Shown: positions 32,298-39,117 of the stretch, piece by piece | Layout of the letters: every line of letters begins with the position of its first letter | Position numbering within the stretch: position 1 is the first letter of the stretch | DNA from: DASPKW01 sp038244055 | GTDB lineage: Bacteria > Planctomycetota > Phycisphaerae > Tepidisphaerales > Tepidisphaeraceae | Reading direction: 5' to 3' | DNA length: 39,117 bases | Assembly (NCBI GenBank): GCA_038244055.1 | Contig: JBBRTW010000007.1 | Coordinates: 1 to 39,117, forward strand | Notes under the pieces: model-generated | Database searches by the model: none | Told to the model about the DNA's origin: nothing | What the model saw: only the letters and a program-made list of their open reading frames with translations | Program-made: the position numbers and the translations under genes

Positions 32298-33242
32298 ATG
32301 AATCCCGCCGCCGCACTTCTCTTGATCTCGGTTCTCGCTCCCTCCAAAGGCTGGTTCGGTCCCGATCAGCCCTGGTCCGTCATCGTCAAGCCGCCGGCCG
32401 GGCAAACGGTGGCATTGGTCATGACGGATTTCGCGGGATCGAGCCTGGACCCCTCGCGCGATATCCCGCGCGAATTCGCCGCCGAGGGCTCGGTGGATAT
32501 CAAATCCCTCTTCCCCGCGATGAAGACGGCGGGAACCTATTTCCTCTACGCGGTCCCCAAGGGCGAGGCCGGCACCGGCAACTTCATCGGCACGCCCCTA
32601 GTCGTTTCCGTGCGCGAGGATCGCCGTCGCGGCGCGCCGCTCGGGCCGATGGTCGTCAAGATCGATCCATTGCAATACGCGATCGTCAGCACCGATGCCG
32701 GCGACATGACTGTCGCGTTCTATCTGGATGTCGCGCCCGTCACCATCGATAATTTTCTCAAGCTCGCGCGCGAAGGCTTCTACGAAGGCCTGGCGTTCCA
32801 CCGCGTCGAGCCCGGTTTCGTGATTCAAGGCGGCGATCCGCGCGGCGATGGCACCGGCGGCCCCGGGTACAACATCGATGCCGAATTCTCCGATCGCAAG
32901 CATGAAGAAGGCGTCTTGGCGATGGCCCGCAATACCGATCCCAACGAATCGCCCAATAATCCCCCGCGGCCCGAATACGCCAACTCGGCCGGGTCGCAAT
33001 TCTTCATGTGCCTGGACTACAAGAACACGGCCAATCTCGATGGGGTGTACACCGTCTTCGGGCGCGTGGTCGGCCCGGCCGGGCTGAAGGTGATGCAGGC
33101 GATCGGGTCAGCTCCCGTTGCGGATAAGAAGACCGGCCGCCCGGCAAAACCCGTGCTGATCAAGAAGGTTGAGATTCGGCCGGTGACGTCGAAAGAGAAT
33201 CCGTATCGGGCGCTGCTGACGCCGACAGCCGAGAAGAAATAG
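32298..33242 (+). CDS. Cyclophilin-type peptidyl-prolyl cis-trans isomerase, exported
   Basis: A 314-residue protein. The first about 20 residues (MNPAAALLLISVLAPSKG) are a likely signal sequence. A beta-rich N-terminal domain of about 100 residues precedes the cyclophilin domain (about 130-300). The latter has the active-site FHRVEPGFVIQGGDP with the catalytic arginine, then GYNIDAEFSDRKHEEGVLAMAR, a GSQFFMCLD block and GVYTVFGRVV, all standard. The protein likely folds exported proteins. The start is the ATG at 32298; the frame reaches a TTG at 32262. It ends 16 bp from the convergent prepilin-like gene. Confidence 0.93.
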   Translation: MNPAAALLLISVLAPSKGWFGPDQPWSVIVKPPAGQTVALVMTDFAGSSLDPSRDIPREFAAEGSVDIKSLFPAMKTAGTYFLYAVPKGEAGTGNFIGTPLVVSVREDRRRGAPLGPMVVKIDPLQYAIVSTDAGDMTVAFYLDVAPVTIDNFLKLAREGFYEGLAFHRVEPGFVIQGGDPRGDGTGGPGYNIDAEFSDRKHEEGVLAMARNTDPNESPNNPPRPEYANSAGSQFFMCLDYKNTANLDGVYTVFGRVVGPAGLKVMQAIGSAPVADKKTGRPAKPVLIKKVEIRPVTSKENPYRALLTPTAEKK

Positions 33243-33258
33243 GCAGGCATTCCAACAC

Positions 33259-34251
33259 TCAAGTCGGAAACGGCGTCGGCAAAATCGGGGGCGGCGGAGG
33301 CGGAGCCGGCGGCTTGGGCGTTGCTGGAGGCGTCGGTGGGGTCGGCGGCTTGGGCGGTGCCGGCGGGTTCAGAACAAGCGTCGTAAAGTTCGGCCCCCAA
33401 TAAAAATATCCACCGATTCCACTGCCCGCGTGCAGGAGCGAGTAGTTGTTGCTCTGGTTCAGCGCCGTGGGGAACGTCTCCGCCCCCTGACCCTCAACGT
33501 GGCCATCGGCGTAGAGAATATTCTGGAACGAGGGCAGCGCCGTGTCCCTGCGGCGGTGGTTGATCATGTATTTACTGCGCACCGTGGACCACTTGGTGCC
33601 GTTGCCGCTGTAGTAAACCATGTCGGCCGCGATCACTTTCCGGCTGCCTTGGGCATCATTGAGTTTGAGCGCCGGCTCGGCCGTCCCCCAGTTCACGCCG
33701 CTTTTTCCCTTGTTGGTGGTGGTCAGTCCCGCGACGTACTGGTAATGCGTCCACAGCACCGGACCCCATTCCGGCGGCGCGCCGTTGGCCGTGCTGTATT
33801 CCTTGACGCTGCAATAGTCGGCGCTGGGGCAGACGAAATTGCCCTGCTCGACGCCGTACTTCTGGAACGTCTGCCAGGGCACGCCGTATTTTTTCCAGTT
33901 GTACAGCGGCGGGTCCATCAAGGTCTCATCGCCGGAGAGCAGCGCCGGAAACCGGAAGGGGTAGGCCGGATCGGGCATCTGGTAGGCCATCGGAAACACG
34001 CCCTTATAGTCGTTGGCGAAATTGACGACCGCGATGCCGATGTTGTGGAGATTGGCGGCGCACTTCACGCGATTGGACGATTCCCGCGCCTTGCTCAGCG
34101 CCGGCATCAGGATGCCAATCAGCAGAGCGATGATCCCGATGACGACCAATAGTTCGACCAGCGTGAAGCCGATGCGCCGGCCAAGCCCGCGCGGAGCAGA
34201 GCGATCCGTGCATACAACGCGAGTTCGATCCAGCGCTTGGACGCGATGCAT
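33259..34251 (-). CDS. Prepilin-like N-methylation domain protein with Pro-rich tail
   Basis: A 330-residue protein of the planctomycete prepilin-like family. The N-terminal leader (RGLGRRIG) precedes FTLVELLVVIGIIALLIGI, the cleavage and methylation motif of type IV pilins/pseudopilins. The body contains SKARESSNRVKCAANLHNIG and, near the end, a YADGHVEG motif of the DGH type. The C-terminal 35 residues are an unusual proline tract (PPAPPKPPTPPTPP and so on). GGAG lies six bases before the ATG at 34251. The family is abundant in planctomycetes and thought to be surface-associated; the role is unknown. Confidence 0.9.
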   Translation of the reverse strand: MHRVQALDRTRVVCTDRSAPRGLGRRIGFTLVELLVVIGIIALLIGILMPALSKARESSNRVKCAANLHNIGIAVVNFANDYKGVFPMAYQMPDPAYPFRFPALLSGDETLMDPPLYNWKKYGVPWQTFQKYGVEQGNFVCPSADYCSVKEYSTANGAPPEWGPVLWTHYQYVAGLTTTNKGKSGVNWGTAEPALKLNDAQGSRKVIAADMVYYSGNGTKWSTVRSKYMINHRRRDTALPSFQNILYADGHVEGQGAETFPTALNQSNNYSLLHAGSGIGGYFYWGPNFTTLVLNPPAPPKPPTPPTPPATPKPPAPPPPPPILPTPFPT

Positions 34252-34520
34252 GGGTACTCCGAACTGGAAGTGTCCCTGGGGACAGATGTGAATTCCGCGG
34301 CGGCAGGTAATTGTGCGAAACGTTTCGATCCAGATCAAGTGGAATCCCGACAACTTTTTATGCGGACCTCGCCGGCAAAGAGGGGATTTCCAACCCGCCT
34401 CCGCCGCTTGCCGGCCCGTAAACCTATGGTCGGACTATACCTGCGCGCGTTTGCGAGTCCATGCAACTTTCCCGCCGGCCCATCGTCGGATGAGTTAACT
34501 CATTTCATGGAGGTCGGGTT

Positions 34521-34865
34521 ATGCGCAATTCATCCCTGGCGATCGCGATCATCGTGGGCGTATTCGCACTGGCGGCGTTCGCTTACTGGCCAACGCACCG
34601 CGCCAATGCCGCCGATGTCCCCGGCGCGGGTGGGAAACCGGCGCTGGCCACAGGCTCATCCTGCACTGTCTATTTCCGCGGCGATGCGGTGGGCCAGTCG
34701 ATGCCCTACTCCGGCAGCGCGATGAACAACCCCTCGCTCAGTGGCACGATCATCTCGGTCGACGACAACTGGCTGGTCATCGACCGCGAGAAGGATAAAG
34801 AAAAGAAACGCCATTTCATCGCGCGGTCGGCGATCCTGCTGGTGGAGACGCCGGAAAAGAAGTGA
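34521..34865 (+). CDS. Small exported hypothetical protein
   Basis: A 114-residue protein with an N-terminal hydrophobic segment (LAIAIIVGVFALAAFAYW) that is a signal sequence or anchor, followed by an AANAADVPGAGG-like stretch. The rest looks beta-rich, with ISVDDNWLVIDREKDKEKKRHFIARSAILLVE; this resembles a small Sm/Lsm-like or OB-type barrel, but I cannot assign it. GGAGG lies about seven bases before the start. It is convergent with the metal-binding-domain gene 45 bp downstream, and a hairpin lies between them. Confidence 0.78.
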   Translation: MRNSSLAIAIIVGVFALAAFAYWPTHRANAADVPGAGGKPALATGSSCTVYFRGDAVGQSMPYSGSAMNNPSLSGTIISVDDNWLVIDREKDKEKKRHFIARSAILLVETPEKK

Positions 34866-34875
34866 GATCTGAATC

Positions 34876-34895
34876 GAAGTGATGGCCGTCACTTC
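34876..34895. terminator. Hairpin between convergent genes
   Basis: GAAGTGA (34876-34882) pairs with TCACTTC (34889-34895) around a six-base loop, 11 bases after the stop of the exported protein gene. No T-run follows on either strand, so termination is only suggested by position. Confidence 0.35.
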
Positions 34896-34910
34896 ACGAT
34901 TAGATCGAGT

Positions 34911-35405
34911 TCACTTCACCTTGGCGCTGAAGCCGGCGGCATTGAGGGCTTCAACCAGGGCCTTGGGGGAGACATCGCCTTCGACGACAACCGAGGTCGC
35001 GCCCTTGGCGGCGTTGGTCTTGGTGACGCCCGGCGCTGCGGCGGCGGCCTTGTTGAAGGCATCGACGCACTTGGGGCAGCAGATGTGCAGGCCTTCAACG
35101 GTCACGGACTTGGCCTTGACATCGCTGGCCGGCGCAGGAGCCTCAGCGCCTTTGCCGAAGTAGCCGGCATCGACGAGCGAAGCGACGGCCTTCTTGACGG
35201 CCGCATCATCGGCCGCGGTGACGACGACGGTGCCCTTGTCGACCTTCGCGGTTCCGCCGCCCTTGGTGACGGCTTCGTTGATGCCCTTGGTGCAGCTCTT
35301 ACAGCAGTTGTGAACGCCGGTGAGCGTGGTGGAGGAATCCGCGCGGGCGGTCAGCGACAGACCGAGCGCCAGAATGGAAACGCATGCGAGAGAGGTGATT
35401 TTCAT
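34911..35405 (-). CDS. Exported protein with two heavy-metal-associated-like domains
   Basis: A 164-residue protein with a signal peptide (about residues 1-22). Two HMA-like domains follow: one with CCKSC at 34-38 and one with CCPKC at 109-113, joined by an Ala/Pro linker. In typical HMA domains the motif is GMxCxxC; here each has GVHNCC or GLHICC with three cysteines. A repeated pattern (VVTAADDAAVKKAV and VVVEGDVSPKALVEAL) and terminal GYFGK / GFSAK strands support two ferredoxin-like folds. It likely carries a metal such as copper in the periplasm. The start at 35405 has no clear ribosome site. Confidence 0.85.
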   Translation of the reverse strand: MKITSLACVSILALGLSLTARADSSTTLTGVHNCCKSCTKGINEAVTKGGGTAKVDKGTVVVTAADDAAVKKAVASLVDAGYFGKGAEAPAPASDVKAKSVTVEGLHICCPKCVDAFNKAAAAAPGVTKTNAAKGATSVVVEGDVSPKALVEALNAAGFSAKVK

Positions 35406-35562
35406 GTGCGGTAATCTAGCGGGGGAGGCGGGAATGTTCAATCGAATTGTTGAGCTTGGGGGAGATGTCAAATGTGCAATGGCAAATATCAAATATCAAA
35501 TGTCAACAACCCCCAAGCCGTTCAGTTTGGGGTAAACCGCGCAAATCCTTTTGGGGGATGAA

Positions 35563-36417
35563 TCAGACAGTCCGGCGGCGGCGGGCGAGGAGAGTCACTG
35601 CGGCGACTGTTAGCAGCCCGGCGGTTGCCGGCTCGGGAACCACATCGACGAAGGTCGTTCCCACTTTAACTTCGTCAAACTGGTATTTGTCGCCGGCGTC
35701 GAGATTGAAACCGCGGACGCTGAAGACACTAACCGTGCTGATAGTCGTGTCGACACCCGCCTGAAATGCGTCCGGAGTGCCGGGTTCGGTCAGGCCCACC
35801 GGGTTGATGAATAAGTCGATGCGATTGTAGTTGGTGGACGAAACCTTCGAAAGCTTTCCAACCAGGAGATAGGTTGTGCCCACCACGGCGTCGGTTGCGC
35901 TGCTGCCGCCGGTAGTGGTCGTGCCGCCGTTGGTGGTCCCCTCGCGGGCGCTCAGTTTGGTGTTGCCGGTGTCGACAAGTCCGAACCCGCCGGAGTTGTT
36001 GTTGCTGGTGGTGCTGTTGCCGAGGTAGAAGTGGACAAAATCGTCGGCGTTCAGTCCACCCACGACATCGAAAAGAACACTGAAATAAACGGTGCTCCCC
36101 GTCTGGGGGGTGAAAGTTCGATTGGCGACGTTGATGGAGTTGGCGGTATCGTCGAGCTCGGCCGCGCGGCTGCCCCCCCCGACGACGGCGGCGGATTGAA
36201 CCGTCACGGCTCCGCCTGCCGGAGGAGTCGTCGCCCAGTTCCCCGTCCAACCGATTTCGCCGTTGGGGCCCGTGCTGCCATTGCCGGCGCTGCCGCCTGC
36301 GAGTGCGGAGCCGGCCGAATACGATTCGAAGCCATCATAGGCAATTAGCGCCGCGCGCGCCGGCAAGACGGTGCAGCCCAGCACACCTACCACAAAGATG
36401 AACGTCCATTTTCTCAT
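35563..36417 (-). CDS. PEP-CTERM sorting-signal protein
   Basis: A 284-residue exported protein. A signal peptide covers about residues 1-22 (ARA-ALIAYDG). The body is a Gly/Ser/Thr/Asn-rich beta domain, probably a concanavalin A-like jelly roll starting YDGFESYSAGSAL. The C-terminus reads VVPEPATAGLLTVAAVT, then LLARRRR: the PEP motif, hydrophobic segment and basic tail recognised by exosortase. No exosortase is encoded in the window, so it must be elsewhere in the genome. GGAGGG lies three to four bases before the ATG at 36417. Confidence 0.93.
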   Translation of the reverse strand: MRKWTFIFVVGVLGCTVLPARAALIAYDGFESYSAGSALAGGSAGNGSTGPNGEIGWTGNWATTPPAGGAVTVQSAAVVGGGSRAAELDDTANSINVANRTFTPQTGSTVYFSVLFDVVGGLNADDFVHFYLGNSTTSNNNSGGFGLVDTGNTKLSAREGTTNGGTTTTGGSSATDAVVGTTYLLVGKLSKVSSTNYNRIDLFINPVGLTEPGTPDAFQAGVDTTISTVSVFSVRGFNLDAGDKYQFDEVKVGTTFVDVVPEPATAGLLTVAAVTLLARRRRTV

Positions 36418-36616
36418 CAGCCCTCCAAGGCTGCGCAACCAGATCACGCTAAGGAGAATATAGCACCGTTGTGTCCTACGACCAACAGAAAACTGGAGTT
36501 CGGATTGCCCTGGCCGAAAATGGAGCCGTCGCCATCCGCCAAGCAAACAAGTGACAATTTGCCCTCACTCAAAGGATAAATGCGGACGTTGTGGCCGCGC
36601 TACCCGATTGATCGGT

Positions 36617-37366
36617 TCACTGATTATTCCAGAATCCCCAGGCGACCGTGGAAGTGCCCAATTCCTTTTCGACGCCGCTGGGGGCGATCGAGAACCAGTT
36701 GTGGGAGTTGCACTGGGGCGGTTCTTTGAAGAGGGTGGCGCTGCCATCGATGGAGACGTAGTAGGAGCCGCCATTGTGGGTATGGGCCATTTTGTCGGTG
36801 TTGGCGTGGCTGCCTTCGAGATTGTTGCCATTGTTGCCCCAGGCGGGGTCTTCTTCGCAGTAGATGGGGGTGGGGAGGATTTCGATGTGCCCATCGGTGT
36901 AATGGAAGGTGGAAGTGGGCTTGATCTTGTTCACCTTGGCGCCGACGAAAATCTGGAACATGGCGATATCGAATCGGCCATTGCTGCCGCCCTTGGAGCC
37001 GGGGGGCATCTCGCCGCGCGAAGGGCAGCGATAGACTCCGGGCGAATTGAGATAAGGGTAGAGCGTGCCTTCCTGCGGGGCCATGAGGTAGTTGGCCGAG
37101 GTATAGGAGCCGAGGAGCCAGTCGCGCTTCCACTCTTCGGCGTTGGTGCGATCGAAGTATCCGCCGGGGAGGTAGCCATGGTGCTCGTTGATGAACAGGC
37201 GCATGGCGACGCCGATCTGCCGGGAATTGGAGCCGCAGGCGACCGCGTTAGCGCTTTCGCGGGCTTTCTGGAGGGAGGGAAGAAGAATGCCGATGAGGAG
37301 CGCGATGATGCCGATGACGACGAGGAGCTCGACGAGGGTGAAGGCGCGGGCTGGCTGGGGGCGCAT
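36617..37366 (-). CDS. Prepilin-like N-methylation domain protein
   Basis: A 249-residue member of the same prepilin-like family as the 33.3-kb gene. The leader MRPQPARA precedes FTLVELLVVIGIIALLIGI, with QKARESANAVACGSNSRQIG after it. The body has YRCPSRGEMPPG and the DGH-type TDGHIEILP. It ends in GTSTVAWGFWNNQ, the usual terminal phrase. It is divergent from the GH16-TIR gene, with about 265 bp between them. Confidence 0.92.
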   Translation of the reverse strand: MRPQPARAFTLVELLVVIGIIALLIGILLPSLQKARESANAVACGSNSRQIGVAMRLFINEHHGYLPGGYFDRTNAEEWKRDWLLGSYTSANYLMAPQEGTLYPYLNSPGVYRCPSRGEMPPGSKGGSNGRFDIAMFQIFVGAKVNKIKPTSTFHYTDGHIEILPTPIYCEEDPAWGNNGNNLEGSHANTDKMAHTHNGGSYYVSIDGSATLFKEPPQCNSHNWFSIAPSGVEKELGTSTVAWGFWNNQ

Positions 37367-37512
37367 GTTTGGGATTCCAATGCGGAAGCGAAGTGGGTGA
37401 CCGGAGGGATTGTAACATGGGATTGCGGGGATGGAACATGAAAATGGGAGGAGTGCGGTGCGGATTGCGGATTGGGTGGGGGACGGTGTTGAAGTAACTT
37501 AAACGAATCGCG

Positions 37513-37576
37513 TCCCCTTTCCCGATCCGATCCTTTTCCAATTCCCTTTTTCCGATTGTCCCCTTTTCCGATTTTG
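37513..37576. repeat. Pyrimidine-rich degenerate repeats
   Basis: Four to five imperfect units of about 16 bases, each a C/T tract then GAT or ATT (for example CCCTTTTTCCGATTG and CCCCTTTTCCGATTT). They lie in the divergent region between the prepilin-like and GH16-TIR genes and resemble the 207-239 repeat. Confidence 0.6.
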
Positions 37577-37631
37577 CCGCCGCTGAGGGCGGTGCCGCGG
37601 ATTGGGGAGGCGAAGAGGAACGAGACTGCGT

Positions 37632-38894
37632 ATGCCAAACCTGGAAGCGCCCCAAGCCGATGACCCACAACAAGCCGCGAGCTTTACGGACCACTTTGAC
37701 GGCCCGGCGATCGATTCAAGGCGCTGGCAGTATCCACTATTCGCCAACGGCGGCACCTTCTACGGGCGGACCCAGGTGCGCGTGCGTGAGACCGCCGCGC
37801 TGCCGAGTGTCTCGAAGAGCAACATGCACCTGACACTGGGTACCTATAACCCTACCGGTAACCCTACCGGCATCAGTTTCCTGGGCACCCAGCTTCAGAC
37901 GGTCAAATCCTTCAGCCGCGGCGATGGTTTGTCTGTGCAGGTCCGGTCAAGGCTGCGAAATCCATTTCCACGCGGCCTCATTGGCGGCCTCTTTCTTTTC
38001 GGCCGCGCCGGCAATGGCCTGAACAACGAGATCTCCTTTACTATGATGTCCAATGCCCCCGGGCTGATTGACACCAACGTCTACGCCGGCCAGCCGGGAG
38101 GCATTGGGCGCATTCTCGGTTCCTTCGCCCTCCCCTCGGGCACGCTGGGCGACTACCACGACTACCGCATTGACTGGTTGCCGGACCGCGTTGAGTGGTT
38201 CGTTGATGGCGAGCTTCTGCGAAGCGAAACCGCCATCGTCCCAGCGGGTGACATGGCGCTGAACCTCAGCCTGTGGGCTCCGGCCGCCGAATGGGCCAAG
38301 GCGTACGACTCCGGCCTGCAACCCGCGGCCTCCGCCCGGGCCAATGTAGATTACCTGATGGATGTGGACGCCGTGAGCGTTGCCGCGGCATCCTCGTCCC
38401 CAGCGCTGGCGCGAGCGCCGGCGGTGCCTTTCGGGGTGGAGGCAGTCAGCGTGCCAGCAGCGCCTTTGCCCCTTTCGGCGCCAAAGCCTTCGGAGGTGGA
38501 TGCAGGCTACATCTTCATCAGCTACAAGCGGGAGGATTTTCCTCGGATTGTTTCGTTTCTGGATCGGATCGTGAGCTGGGGCTACCCGATCTGGTATGAC
38601 CGCAACATTCCCGGCGGGGCCGAATGGGATGCTTTGATCGAAGAGAAGGTCTCGCACTGCATGGCCTTCATCGTGTTCTTGAGCAACGCCGCGGTGGAAT
38701 CGAAATGGGTGCGTCGTGAGATCAAGTTCGCCGACAGTGAGGACCGCCCGATCCTGGGAATCCGGCTCGCCACGGATGTCCAGCTCAAGCACGGGTTGAA
38801 GGTCGTGATGAACCAGTATCAGATGATCGACGCTACCGAGGCCGATTTCTCCGAAGAACTGCGCAAGGCAATCGAGTATGTCCGTTTGTTGTAG
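37632..38894 (+). CDS. GH16-like (concanavalin A-fold) domain fused to a TIR domain
   Basis: A 420-residue protein with no signal peptide or membrane helix. Residues about 20-245 are a GH16-like jelly roll: FTDHFDGPAIDSRRW at its start, TNVYAGQPGG and YHDYRIDWLPDRVEWFVDG. The catalytic motif, EIDxE in active enzymes, reads NNEISFT at 131-137, so the Asp and the second Glu are replaced by Ser and Thr; binding without hydrolysis is likely. An Ala/Pro-rich linker (about 250-288) follows. A TIR domain spans about 292-385: YIFISYKRED, WYDRNIPGGAEWDALI and KWVRREI, where Glu363 matches the catalytic Glu of TIR NADases. TIR effectors in bacterial immunity cleave NAD or make signal molecules. The start could be the ATG at 37632 or an upstream TTG at 37602. 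Confidence 0.87.
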   Translation: MPNLEAPQADDPQQAASFTDHFDGPAIDSRRWQYPLFANGGTFYGRTQVRVRETAALPSVSKSNMHLTLGTYNPTGNPTGISFLGTQLQTVKSFSRGDGLSVQVRSRLRNPFPRGLIGGLFLFGRAGNGLNNEISFTMMSNAPGLIDTNVYAGQPGGIGRILGSFALPSGTLGDYHDYRIDWLPDRVEWFVDGELLRSETAIVPAGDMALNLSLWAPAAEWAKAYDSGLQPAASARANVDYLMDVDAVSVAAASSSPALARAPAVPFGVEAVSVPAAPLPLSAPKPSEVDAGYIFISYKREDFPRIVSFLDRIVSWGYPIWYDRNIPGGAEWDALIEEKVSHCMAFIVFLSNAAVESKWVRREIKFADSEDRPILGIRLATDVQLKHGLKVVMNQYQMIDATEADFSEELRKAIEYVRLL

Positions 38895-38901
38895 TGCGTA
38901 G

Positions 38902-38967
38902 GGTGGGCAGACGAGCTGCGGAAAATGTCAACACATGCTCTATGCTCTCCCGGCTCGTTTGCCCACC
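38902..38967. repeat. 15-bp inverted repeat after the GH16-TIR gene
   Basis: GGTGGGCAGACGAGC (38902-38916) pairs with GCTCGTTTGCCCACC (38953-38967), with one position being G-U in RNA, around a 36-base loop. It starts eight bases after the stop. It may be a transcript-end hairpin or a small mobile repeat. Confidence 0.7.
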
Positions 38968-39057
38968 ATTCGTCTCATCCGCGCACCACGGCCTCGATCC
39001 TCCACCCGGCCAATCCACGCCCCGCCCGCCGATCACGCCAGCGCTGGGCGATGCTCT

Positions 39058-39117
39058 GGGGGTCAGGAGCCGGCCAGGAGTGACGCAAATAGTGGTGCCG
39101 CGCCGCCCGGCTCCTGA
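39058..39117 (+). repeat. Palindromic element, copy F (cut by window end)
   Basis: Starts GGGGGTCAGGAGCCGG and ends CCGGCTCCTGA at the last base of the window, so only the final six bases or so are missing. The arms pair over 11 visible bases. The interior contains GCAAATAGTGG, related to copies C and E. Confidence 0.8.

Noticed and set aside
35511..35532. CCCCAA/TTGGGG hairpin as terminator of the PEP-CTERM gene
   Set aside because: The stem is only six pairs with a ten-base loop and no T-run on the minus strand; too weak to annotate.

Overview
The window looks like a chromosomal segment of a GC-rich (roughly 60 to 65%) planctomycete, most likely from the Phycisphaerae. The evidence is indirect: two secreted proteins with a prepilin-type N-terminus (FTLVELLVVIGIIALLIG) and later DGH motifs, an extracellular beta-propeller protein starting with LEALEARRLFT, a PEP-CTERM protein, secreted VIT/VWA proteins, a GYF-domain membrane protein and a very large secretin. 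No rRNA, tRNA, CRISPR array or recognisable transposase is visible.

Layout. 0.2-2.4 kb: a small cytochrome c lipoprotein and a cytochrome c/porin fusion on the minus strand. 2.8-5.8 kb: an SBBP-repeat propeller protein and a RegB/PrrB-like redox sensor kinase. 5.8-9.6 kb: three minus-strand genes in one possible transcription unit, namely a long protein with a catalytically degenerate ubiquitin E2 (UBC) fold and a His-rich tail, a small protein broken by a one-base frameshift, and a GIY-YIG nuclease-like protein coupled to it by an ATGA overlap. The last two are visibly AT-richer than their surroundings. 9.8-11.6 kb: a hypothetical gene and a yciG/yciF-like stress pair. 12.0-16.9 kb: two secreted von Willebrand A proteins and a SIMPL-domain protein, with pairs of an inverted-repeat element between them. 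17.0-24.9 kb: a cysteine-synthase-like PLP enzyme, aroA, a GYF membrane protein, a BNR-repeat protein, an SGNH hydrolase and murA. 25.0-30.3 kb: two very small envelope genes (DUF1328 and entericidin type), then the secretin. 30.6-31.7 kb: rplM-rpsI with a clear promoter and terminator. 31.8-37.4 kb: a small hypothetical gene, a cyclophilin, two prepilin-like proteins, a small exported protein, a double metal-binding (HMA-like) protein and a PEP-CTERM protein. 37.6-38.9 kb: a GH16-like domain fused to a TIR domain.

Much of the content is housekeeping (aroA, murA, rplM, rpsI) or cell-surface and export genes. The items most worth a second look are the GH16-TIR fusion, whose glycosidase motif is degenerate; the E2-like / small protein / GIY-YIG cluster; and a family of six oriented palindromic elements of about 68 bp sharing GGGTCAGGAGCC arms, found alone or in tail-to-tail pairs. 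A second dispersed inverted element occurs at 21.8 kb and 30.4 kb.
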